Positions 1 to 7,989 of a DNA stretch of 41,155 nt are shown in pieces. Position 1 is the first letter of the stretch, and every line of letters starts with the position of its first letter. The translations under genes and the position numbers were made by a program. This stretch comes from an uncultured Eggerthellaceae bacterium. GTDB taxonomy: Bacteria > Actinomycetota > Coriobacteriia > Coriobacteriales > Eggerthellaceae. The notes beneath the pieces were generated by a model. It was not told the DNA's origin. It made no database searches and was given only the letters and a program-made list of their open reading frames with translations. The stretch covers positions 1 through 41,155 of the forward strand of contig CASTMW010000003.1 of NCBI GenBank assembly GCA_949450265.1, read 5' to 3'.

Positions 1-1
1 G

Positions 2-1435
2 GCGCTGGTGGTCTCCATTATGGTGCGGTGGCGCATGCAGCGCGTGGGCGGCGGCTTCGTGAAGGATTACTTCATCGGCAACCGCGCGCTGGGCGGGTTC
101 GTGCTGGCTATGACCACGGTGGCCACCTACGGTTCGGTCAGCTCGTTCGTGGGTGGCCCCGGGCAAGCCTGGGAGACGGGCTTCGGCTGGGTGTACATGG
201 CGGTGGTGCAGGTGACGGCGCTGGTGCTGCTCTACGGCATCATGGGCAAGAAGATGGCGCTCATCGCGCGCAAGCTGGATGCGGTCACGGTGGTGGACGT
301 GGTGCGGGCGCGCTATGGGTCGAATGCGCTTGCGAACGTGGCGGCGGTGGTTGTGGTGGTGTTCTTCGTGGCCACCATGGTGGCGCAGTTCGTGGGCGGT
401 GCCAAGATATTCGAAGCGGTGACGGGGTATCCGTACATAGCCGGGCTGGCGCTGTTCGGTATCGCGGTCATCCTGTTCACCACCATCGGCGGGTTTCGCG
501 GCGTGGCGGTGACCGATGCGCTCTGCGGCATCGTGATGATCGTGGGGATGGTGGTGCTGGCGGCGGGCATCTTGGATGCGGGCGGCGGATACGAGAGTAT
601 CATGCAGAGCATCCAGGCGCGCGACCCGCAGAAGTTGGAGCCGTTCAGCGATGGCGGCATGCCGTGGACGCTGTACCTGACGCAGTGGCTGCTCGTGGGC
701 ATCTTCACGTTCGTGCTGCCGCAGTCGGTGGTGCGCACCATGGGATATAAGGATACGAAGGCCCTGCATACCGCCATGATCGTGGGTACGGTGGTCATCG
801 GCATCATGATGATCGGCATGACCAGCTTGGGCGTGCTGGCATCCGGTGTGCTGACGGAGGACCTTGCCGCCTACGGGGGCAGCGTGGACAACATCATCCC
901 GCTGGCAACGGTGGGATCGCTGCCGCCGGTGCTGGCGGGGGTGGCTATCATCGGGCCCATCGCAGCGTCCATCTCCACGGTGTCATCGCTTCTGATCTCC
1001 AGCGGCTCGGCCATCATTAAGGACCTGTACCTGCAATGGTGCACCGCATCTGGGCGCCGTCCGGCCGAGCGGCGCGTGGCGGTATCCAGCCAGGTGGTCA
1101 CGCTATTGCTGGGTGTGCTGGTGTTCGTGCTGTCCATCGTGCCACCCGATCTTATCTGGAAGATCAACATGTTCGCGTTTGGCGGTCTTGAGACGGCCTT
1201 CTTCTTCGTACTGGTGTGCGGGCTGTTCTGGAAGCGCGCGAATCGGGTAGGGGCGCTTTGCAGTATGGTGGGCGGCGTGGCTGCGTATTGCCTTAGCATG
1301 ACCGTGGGTTTCAAGGTAGCGGGTATGCACCAGATCGTCATCGGTATCGTGGTGGCGGGTGTGCTGATGGTGGTGGGCACCTGGATCGGCGCGCATGCGA
1401 AGGCAAGCCGCCTTGAGGTGTTCTTCCCGGAATAG
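2..1435 (+). CDS. Sodium:solute symporter family (PanF-like), 5' end truncated by window edge
   Basis: Frame is open to the window edge; multiple TM segments and SSS-type motifs (DYFIGNRALGGF, GGFRGVAVTD, GPIAASISTVSSLLISSGSAIIKDLY). Confidence 0.85.
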   Translation, partial: ALVVSIMVRWRMQRVGGGFVKDYFIGNRALGGFVLAMTTVATYGSVSSFVGGPGQAWETGFGWVYMAVVQVTALVLLYGIMGKKMALIARKLDAVTVVDVVRARYGSNALANVAAVVVVVFFVATMVAQFVGGAKIFEAVTGYPYIAGLALFGIAVILFTTIGGFRGVAVTDALCGIVMIVGMVVLAAGILDAGGGYESIMQSIQARDPQKLEPFSDGGMPWTLYLTQWLLVGIFTFVLPQSVVRTMGYKDTKALHTAMIVGTVVIGIMMIGMTSLGVLASGVLTEDLAAYGGSVDNIIPLATVGSLPPVLAGVAIIGPIAASISTVSSLLISSGSAIIKDLYLQWCTASGRRPAERRVAVSSQVVTLLLGVLVFVLSIVPPDLIWKINMFAFGGLETAFFFVLVCGLFWKRANRVGALCSMVGGVAAYCLSMTVGFKVAGMHQIVIGIVVAGVLMVVGTWIGAHAKASRLEVFFPE

Positions 1436-1482
1436 CGTTTGGGTGTGCGGGTGGTCTTGACCGATGCGTCATAATCTTTCCT

Positions 1483-2304
1483 ATGGAAGGAACGCAGACG
1501 ATAGATGAGAAGCGCCGGGCGCTCGCTGAGGCTCTGCGTGGTATGGGGTGTGTGGCGGTGGCGTTCTCGGGTGGGGCGGATTCGGCGCTGCTGGCGGCGA
1601 TGGCGCACGACGCGCTGGGTGCACGTGCATTCGCTATCACGATGGATACGGCATTCTGTTCGAATGGAGAGGTCGAGGCAGCGGCTGCCTTCTGCGGCGC
1701 GCAGGGGATCGACCATGAAGTGCTCACCTTCGACATCTTGACAGCCGATGATGTAGTAGCCAACGCGCCCGATCGGTGCTACCGATGCAAGCGCCACCTG
1801 ATGGAGCACATGATACGCGCGGCGCGGCAGGCACATGCGGTGCTGGTGGAAGGCTCGAACGCAAGCGATGCGCGGGTGCGGCGCCCGGGGGCTCGCGCGG
1901 TGGCGGAACTGGGTGTGCGCAGCCCGCTTGCCGAGGTGGGCCTGACGAAGGTGGAGGTGCGGGAGCTCTCGCGCATGCTGGGGCTTCGCACGTGGGATAA
2001 ACCCAGCATGCCCTGCTTGGCCACGCGCTTCCCGTATGGGACCCGCATCACGGCCGCCGGGTTGGCGCAGGTAGAGGCGGCCGAGCGCATTCTGTGCGAG
2101 ATGGGCTTTCGCCAGGTGCGCGTGCGGGCGCATGGTAGCGTGGCGCGCATCGAGATGGCTCCCGACCAGCTTGCGCGCCTGCTGGATGCGGGTGTGCGAG
2201 AGCAGGTGCACGAGGGCGTGCGGAGCGTTGGGTTCGACTATGTGGCGGCGGACCTGCTGGGATACCGGATGGGCAGCGCTGATGAGGTCTTGGAGGGAAT
2301 ATGA
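1483..2304 (+). CDS. larE: ATP-dependent sulfur transferase LarE (nickel-pincer cofactor biosynthesis)
   Basis: PP-loop AFSGGADSALL, RCYRCK motif and KPSMPCLATRFPYG typical of LarE; directly followed by larB. Confidence 0.88.
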   Translation: MEGTQTIDEKRRALAEALRGMGCVAVAFSGGADSALLAAMAHDALGARAFAITMDTAFCSNGEVEAAAAFCGAQGIDHEVLTFDILTADDVVANAPDRCYRCKRHLMEHMIRAARQAHAVLVEGSNASDARVRRPGARAVAELGVRSPLAEVGLTKVEVRELSRMLGLRTWDKPSMPCLATRFPYGTRITAAGLAQVEAAERILCEMGFRQVRVRAHGSVARIEMAPDQLARLLDAGVREQVHEGVRSVGFDYVAADLLGYRMGSADEVLEGI

Positions 2305-3065
2305 GCCAGGTACGGGATATCTTGCGTGCGGTGGAGGGAGGCCAGCTCTCGGCCGACGATGCACTGGCGCAGCTGAAGATGAAGCCGTTCGAGGATCTGG
2401 GCTATGCGCAGGTGGACCTGCATCGCGAGGTGATGCAGGGGGCCTCGGAGGTCATCTACGGTGCGGGCAAGACCGCCGATCAGATCGCGGGCATCGTACG
2501 ATCCATGATGGATAATGGCCGTGCGCGCATCCTGATCACGCGGTTGGATGAGGCGAAGGCCGAAGCGGTGGCGCGCGAGGTGCCCCTTGCCTTTGACGAG
2601 GTGTCGTGCATCGGGCAGGTGGGGGGCATGCCTGAACCCGACGGTGTGGGAGAGGTGCTGGTGGTTACCGGCGGCACCAGCGACATCCCGGTGGCCGAAG
2701 AGGCCGCCCGTACGGCCGAGTTCTTGGGCAACCGGGTGCAGCGCGCCTATGACATGGGCGTGGCAGGCTTGCATCGTACGCTGGCGAAGATGGAGCTGAT
2801 CGCGCGCGCCAATGTGATCGTGGCGGTGGCGGGCATGGAGGGGGCGCTGGCCAGTGTGGTGGGCGGCCTTGCCGACAGCCCGGTCATTGCGGTGCCCACC
2901 AGCGTGGGCTACGGAGCGGCCTTTGGCGGCATGGCAGCGCTGCTCAGCATGTTGAACTCATGCACTAGCGGCGTGGCAGTGGTCAACATAGACAACGGGT
3001 TCGGCGCTGGCTACATGGCCAGCATGATCAACCATAAGGGATCGAGTGCTGCGGGTGCCGAGTAG
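2301..3065 (+). CDS. larB: LarB, nickel-pincer cofactor biosynthesis carboxylase (AIR carboxylase-like)
   Basis: C-terminal PurE-like region (VVTGGTSDIPVAEEAARTAEFLGNRVQRAYDMGVAGLHR, GGLADSPVIAVPTSVGYG); 4-bp overlap with larE. Confidence 0.9.
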   Translation: MSQVRDILRAVEGGQLSADDALAQLKMKPFEDLGYAQVDLHREVMQGASEVIYGAGKTADQIAGIVRSMMDNGRARILITRLDEAKAEAVAREVPLAFDEVSCIGQVGGMPEPDGVGEVLVVTGGTSDIPVAEEAARTAEFLGNRVQRAYDMGVAGLHRTLAKMELIARANVIVAVAGMEGALASVVGGLADSPVIAVPTSVGYGAAFGGMAALLSMLNSCTSGVAVVNIDNGFGAGYMASMINHKGSSAAGAE

Positions 3066-3115
3066 CGCGCGGTCGGTTCAAAGGTCGGCTCGATAGGAAG
3101 CTCAAGGAGGATGCG

Positions 3116-3742
3116 ATGGGAACGCTGTATCTGGATTGCACGCAGGGTGCGCGCAAGGATTCCTTCGCGATAGGCGTGGGGCAGCTGCTGTCCAAGGAAG
3201 AACGTCAGCGCATCGCGCAGGCGGCGGGCGCGGATCAGATGCAGGCTGATGACTGCTGTGGGGGTGATCACCACCACCACCATCATCATCACAGCGTGTC
3301 GGAGGTGCGCGAGAAGATAGCCGCCAAGCAGCTCACCGCTGCCGAGCGCGAAGCGGCGCTGGGCGTGTACGACGTGCTGGCGCAGGCCGAGGCGAAGGCG
3401 CACGGTGTTCCTGTGGATGAGGTCCACTTCCATGAGGTGGGCTCGGATGAGGCCATCACATGGGTGTGCATCGCGTGCGCGTCGGTGCTTGCGGTGGGGG
3501 CTGACGACATCGTGGCAACGCCTGTTTGCACCGGGTTCGGGTTCGTGGATTGCGCGCATGGCACACTGCCCATCCCAGCGCCCGCCACCGCTCATGCCCT
3601 GGAAGGTGCGCCAACGTTTCCAGGCGATGTGGAAGGCGAGCTGACCACGCCCACCGGTGCGGCGCTGGTGCGCTTTTTTGCGACATCATTCTGCGATCGG
3701 ATTCCGGACGAGGCTGCCTTGATCGCGAACGTGGGTGCCTGA
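3116..3742 (+). CDS. Short LarC-like nickel insertion protein (N-terminal part only)
   Basis: 208 aa with EVHFHEVGSDEAI, FVDCAHGTLPIPAPAT and GELTTPTGAALV blocks typical of LarC plus a His8 run; stops where LarC would normally continue. Confidence 0.75.
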   Translation: MGTLYLDCTQGARKDSFAIGVGQLLSKEERQRIAQAAGADQMQADDCCGGDHHHHHHHHSVSEVREKIAAKQLTAAEREAALGVYDVLAQAEAKAHGVPVDEVHFHEVGSDEAITWVCIACASVLAVGADDIVATPVCTGFGFVDCAHGTLPIPAPATAHALEGAPTFPGDVEGELTTPTGAALVRFFATSFCDRIPDEAALIANVGA

Positions 3743-4554
3743 TGAAGGTGGTCAAGGCCCCGTTCATGCGCAGGTTCATCCGCATGGCGTGCGATTCGTG
3801 GGACCAAGGATGGCACGAGCGCAATGGCGGCAACCTGTCGTACCGTATCCGGCACGACGAGATGGAGCCGCTCTTCGACAAGCTGACCTTGGGGCTGTGG
3901 CTGCCGTGCTGCGTGCATGTGCCCATGCTGGCGGGAGAGTTCTTTGTCATAACGGCAGCGGGCAGCTACTTCCGCAACATGGCCGACGATCCCGAGCGCT
4001 GCCTGGGCATCATCCAGCTGAATGAGACGGGCACCGCGTATCGGCAATGCTGGGGCTTCGCGCATGGCGGGTCCCCTACGAGCGAGCTGCCCACGCATCT
4101 GCTGAACCATCAGGTGCGCGCCATCGCGTCGGGCGGGATCGACCGCGTGCTGCATCATGCGCATCCGACGGATATCAACGCACTGACGTTCGCGCTGCCG
4201 CTTGATAGCGAGACGTTCACACGGCGCCTATGGTCCACCATCAGCGAATGCGCCATGGTGTTCCCTGACGGTGTGGGGGTGCTGGGATGGGATGTGCCTG
4301 GCAGCGTGGAGTTGGCGGTGGCCACCGCCGATCTGATGGAGCGAACGCGTTCGGTGGTGTGGGCACACCATGGGATCATCTGCGCGGGCGCCACCTTCGA
4401 TGAGACGTTCGGGCTGATGCACACCATCGAGAAGGCGGCTTCCGTGCTGGTGCGCGTGCTGGCTATGGGCGATCCGCGCCCCGACCAGCGCATCACTGAC
4501 GAGGACGTGGCCCGGCTAGCGCAGTATTACGGGTTGCAGTTGAGCATCCCGTAG
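3742..4554 (+). CDS. rhaD: Rhamnulose-1-phosphate aldolase-like class II aldolase
   Basis: GWHERNGGNLSYR, FFVITAAGSYFRN, PTSELPTHLL, HHAHPTDINALT, VFPDGVGVLGWDVPG and WAHHGI resemble E. coli RhaD; ATG overlaps the preceding TGA (TGATG). The ORF track start at 3526 is probably too early. Confidence 0.85.
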   Translation: MKVVKAPFMRRFIRMACDSWDQGWHERNGGNLSYRIRHDEMEPLFDKLTLGLWLPCCVHVPMLAGEFFVITAAGSYFRNMADDPERCLGIIQLNETGTAYRQCWGFAHGGSPTSELPTHLLNHQVRAIASGGIDRVLHHAHPTDINALTFALPLDSETFTRRLWSTISECAMVFPDGVGVLGWDVPGSVELAVATADLMERTRSVVWAHHGIICAGATFDETFGLMHTIEKAASVLVRVLAMGDPRPDQRITDEDVARLAQYYGLQLSIP

Positions 4555-6326
4555 GTCAGGGCCAACTCATCATCCATGGCGGCGGCAGTGGTCGGGCTAT
4601 GGGTGATGGCGATCACGGTCTTGCCGCGGAACACGCGCATGACGGTATCGAGCACCATCTGCTCGGTCGCAGCATCCAAGGCTGCGAAGGGTTCATCCAG
4701 GATGATGATGGGGGCATCGGCCAAAAGGAGCCGAGCTAGCGCAAGGCGGTGCGCTTCGCCGCCGGAGAGGTTGAAGGCGCCTTCTTGGATGCGCGAATCC
4801 AGGCCATGCGGCATCCGTTCGAAGCGATCGGTCAGACCAACGCTGTGCAGGGCATCGCGCAGCGCGTCATCGGTCGCATCCGGCTTGCCGATGCGCAGGT
4901 TCTCGCGCAGCGTCATGTCGAAGAGCTTCGGCTGCTGTTCCAGCACGCCGATCAGTGTGTGCTTGTTCGCACCCAAGGTGGTCGGGTCGATCTCGCCCAC
5001 GCGCACCTCGCCTGCGCTTGGGCGAACATCGCCGTAGATCAGCTTTGCCAGCGTGGTCTTGCCCGCGCCGCTCTCGCCGCGGATGGCCAGCGTGCGCCCG
5101 AAGGGGATGGTAAGGGTCACGCCTTCGATGATGGGGTAGCCATCATCATAGGCGAAGCTCACATCGCGCAGCTCGATGGCGGGACACGCGGGCAGCATCG
5201 CTTCTGTGTGCTGTTCGTGCGGGCTGGAGTCCGACCTCGGCGCTAGGCGCGTTTCATCCGGCGAATGCGGTGCGGCAGCGTCATGTGCGCCCGTTCGATC
5301 AGGTGTTCCGCTCATGGCGTTCAGCCGTTCCAGCGCTCCGCGCTGCGCTATATAGCTTTGAGCCGCATCCGGCAGGGGCGCTAGCGCCTCCATCAGCGGG
5401 AACAGGCACAACACGAAGGCAGCCATCCAGTTCGGCGGATAGGCGGGTGCGTTCTCGGAGCCGGTAGCGGCGATGGTGGCGAGCAGGGAAGAGCCGCTCG
5501 CGCCATCGCAGAACACGCAGCTGGCCCATACAAGGACGCCGATCGTGCACAGGCAGAAGAGGACCTGGGTCGCCAGGCGCAAGCGCCGGTCGAAGGCGCG
5601 CACGGATGCGCGGGCGTCATCGCGAATGCGCAGGTGGTCGTCCAAGCGATGCAGGTAGTCGTCATGCCGACCGGAGAGCATCCAGTCGGCAAGCCCCAGC
5701 ACATCGTCGGTCAGCTCGTCGTAGAGGTGCGCTTGCGCGTTGGCGGCGGCCATGATGCGGGCGCGCGATGCGGTGGCCGAGACGAGCGGTGCCACCACGG
5801 CTGCCAGCACGAGCGTGGCTGCCATGATGGCAAGCAGCTGCCAGGACAGTGCGCCGCAGCCAGCCAGGACCGCCGCAGTCAACAGCCACGCGCACACAAG
5901 CGGCAGCGCTCCTCGCAGGATCAGGTCCTGCACATGTCCGATGTCGTCGGTCAAGAGCGCCAACACCTGCCCCAGCGTGGTCTGACCCGCACCATCACCC
6001 AGCGCGCTCGTACGCCGCGCCAGCACCAGGTACAGCTTGCGGCGCATCTCGCTCATCATGCGGAACACCCAATCGTGGCTGGACAGGCGCTCGCCATAGC
6101 GCATGAGCGGCTTACCGATGCCGAAGATGCGCACGAACAGGGACGGCACATGCAGCGCCAGCACCGTGAGCGGCACCGCAGCGGCCAGCGATATCATGTA
6201 GCCCGACGTGAACATGAGGGCGCAGGCGAAGAGCGACGTGACAACGCCCAGCACGATGGCCAGCGCGAGCGCTTTACCGTAGCGGCGAAGGTAGGGGCGT
6301 ACCCATTCATCGCGAGGTCGGCTCAT
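4527..6326 (-). CDS. cydC: ABC transporter ATP-binding/permease CydC
   Basis: TM domain plus NBD (GESGAGKTTLAKL, NLSGGEAHRLALARLLLADAPIIILDEPFAALD); preceded by cydD and divergent from cydAB. Start taken at MSRPRDEW (ATG 6326), overlapping the cydD stop. Confidence 0.85.
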   Translation of the reverse strand: MSRPRDEWVRPYLRRYGKALALAIVLGVVTSLFACALMFTSGYMISLAAAVPLTVLALHVPSLFVRIFGIGKPLMRYGERLSSHDWVFRMMSEMRRKLYLVLARRTSALGDGAGQTTLGQVLALLTDDIGHVQDLILRGALPLVCAWLLTAAVLAGCGALSWQLLAIMAATLVLAAVVAPLVSATASRARIMAAANAQAHLYDELTDDVLGLADWMLSGRHDDYLHRLDDHLRIRDDARASVRAFDRRLRLATQVLFCLCTIGVLVWASCVFCDGASGSSLLATIAATGSENAPAYPPNWMAAFVLCLFPLMEALAPLPDAAQSYIAQRGALERLNAMSGTPDRTGAHDAAAPHSPDETRLAPRSDSSPHEQHTEAMLPACPAIELRDVSFAYDDGYPIIEGVTLTIPFGRTLAIRGESGAGKTTLAKLIYGDVRPSAGEVRVGEIDPTTLGANKHTLIGVLEQQPKLFDMTLRENLRIGKPDATDDALRDALHSVGLTDRFERMPHGLDSRIQEGAFNLSGGEAHRLALARLLLADAPIIILDEPFAALDAATEQMVLDTVMRVFRGKTVIAITHSPTTAAAMDDELALTYGMLNCNP

Positions 6327-7846
6327 AGCTGCACCACCTCGCTCACATGCGGTAGCCATGCGTCGTCGTGCATGGCTACCACCACGGTCTTGCCTCGCAT
6401 GAGCGGGAGCAACCTGGCGATCAGGTCCTGCGCGGTCTGGGCATCCAGATGCGCGGTGGGCTCGTCCAGTAACCAAAGGTCGCGCGCAGGGTCCAGCAGA
6501 GCCCGCGCCACAGCCACACGATGCGCCTGTCCACCCGACAGTGGCCGTCCCGCATCGCCGATGATGGTATCCAGACCCTCGGGCAGCTGCGCCAGCAGAC
6601 CATCAAGCCCAACGCGCACAATGGCATCCCGCACGGCCGCCTCGTTCGCATTGGGTCGATAGAACGCAATGTTGTCGCGCAGGCTCGCGCGGAAGAGGTA
6701 GGGCGCCTGCGGGATGTAGGCCACGTGCCGCATCCGATCCGCTTGCGAGAAGCCTGCAAGCTGGGCGAGCAGCGTGGTCTTGCCCGACCCGCTCGGGCCC
6801 ATGATGCCGATGATGCCCGGCTCTGCGATCAACTGCTCGACCCGCGCACGCGCATGCTCGAAGCGCTCGGAGACACACGCACGCGCATCGGCATCCTTTG
6901 CGGGCGTCCCAGCGCGGTCCACGATGCTCCTGATCGACGTCAGTGCCGCCGTGCCGTCGAGTGTGGCATGGTAGTCCTCGCCGTATTCGCGGATAGGCTT
7001 GAAGAACTCCGGCACCAGCATCAGCGAGGCGAGCGCCGGGAAGAAGGCAACGGCACCATCCACCAGACGAAAGCCCAGCATGATGGCCACGCCTGCCAAG
7101 CACAAGGTGGCGAACAGGTCCAGCACGGTGGTGGACAGCATGGCGATGCGCAGTGTCTTCATAGTCAGTTCCCGGAATCGCTCCGATACGGCGAAGATCC
7201 GTTCCGCGAACGCTCGTGTCGCACCGAAGGCGTTCAAGGTCCCTACGCCAGAAGCGATGTCCACGAAGCTCGCCGACAGCCGTTCGAATTGCGCGTAGCG
7301 CCGCCGCGCCTCGGCACCGGCGCTCTGCCCGATCAGGCGCATGAGCAGCATGGTGAACGGGTAGCAGCATAGCGCTATCAGCCCGCTCACCCAGTCAAGC
7401 CAGAACAGGCATGCCAGCACCACCAGCGGGATGACCACCACGTTGGCCATTTTTGGGATCAGGATGCGCACGAGGTCCTCCACTGCGTCCACGCCCTCCA
7501 CGGCATCGGCGGCGCAGGCGGCGCTGCCCTGTTCGTGCACGAGTGTGGGACCACCGCGCCAGAGCGCCTCCAAGAACTGCTGGCGAAGGTTCTTGGAGGT
7601 GCGGCGCGCGAAGGCATCCATCAGGGCTTCCTCGCCGTTGCTCAGCGCCGCCCTCCCTATGAAGCAGATGGCGAACAGCGCTATCCGGACGGCTTGGCCG
7701 CTCAGGCCCTCACCGTTCCAAAGCCCCACGATGGCTTGTGCCAGCCCGATGGCCTGCCCTGTGCAGAGCGCACCGAGCCCTACCGCGAACGCGCAGGCGA
7801 TCGCGAGCATCCGCTTGGCTCCATCAACCTCAAGAAGACCTGCCAC
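6323..7846 (-). CDS. cydD: ABC transporter ATP-binding/permease CydD
   Basis: CydD-type TM region (NGEEALMDAFARRTSKNLRQQFLEAL, GGPTLVHEQGSAACAADAVEGVDAVEDLVRILIPKM) and NBD (GPSGSGKTTLL, LSGGQAHRVAVARALL, LLDEPTAHLD). Confidence 0.88.
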   Translation of the reverse strand: MAGLLEVDGAKRMLAIACAFAVGLGALCTGQAIGLAQAIVGLWNGEGLSGQAVRIALFAICFIGRAALSNGEEALMDAFARRTSKNLRQQFLEALWRGGPTLVHEQGSAACAADAVEGVDAVEDLVRILIPKMANVVVIPLVVLACLFWLDWVSGLIALCCYPFTMLLMRLIGQSAGAEARRRYAQFERLSASFVDIASGVGTLNAFGATRAFAERIFAVSERFRELTMKTLRIAMLSTTVLDLFATLCLAGVAIMLGFRLVDGAVAFFPALASLMLVPEFFKPIREYGEDYHATLDGTAALTSIRSIVDRAGTPAKDADARACVSERFEHARARVEQLIAEPGIIGIMGPSGSGKTTLLAQLAGFSQADRMRHVAYIPQAPYLFRASLRDNIAFYRPNANEAAVRDAIVRVGLDGLLAQLPEGLDTIIGDAGRPLSGGQAHRVAVARALLDPARDLWLLDEPTAHLDAQTAQDLIARLLPLMRGKTVVVAMHDDAWLPHVSEVVQL

Positions 7847-7989
7847 TGCGCTCCTTATCCTTCAGCGCCTCGCAGGGCGCATTCCTGACAGGATTCTAAA
7901 CCAATAGGCCGCCAACATTATCCAAAGCGTTACGCTGCCGCGCCAGCCTGTGCGTTACAATCGGGACGGCAAGGAAGGAAGGGTGAGAT

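Noticed and set aside
871-2364. Long antisense ORF (497 aa, - strand) opposite the symporter and larE
   Set aside because: Low-complexity Arg/His/Pro-rich translation typical of GC-rich antisense frames; overlaps two genes with clear family motifs.
3268-3291. His8 run considered as a vector/tag contamination artefact
   Set aside because: Lies inside a LarC-like ORF where His-rich insertions are common, with mixed CAC/CAT codons and native flanking sequence.
3740-3745. Programmed -1 frameshift fusing short LarC to the RhaD-like frame
   Set aside because: The downstream frame is -1 relative to larC, but no heptameric slippery site is visible and RhaD has its own natural start at the TGATG overlap; termination-reinitiation is simpler.
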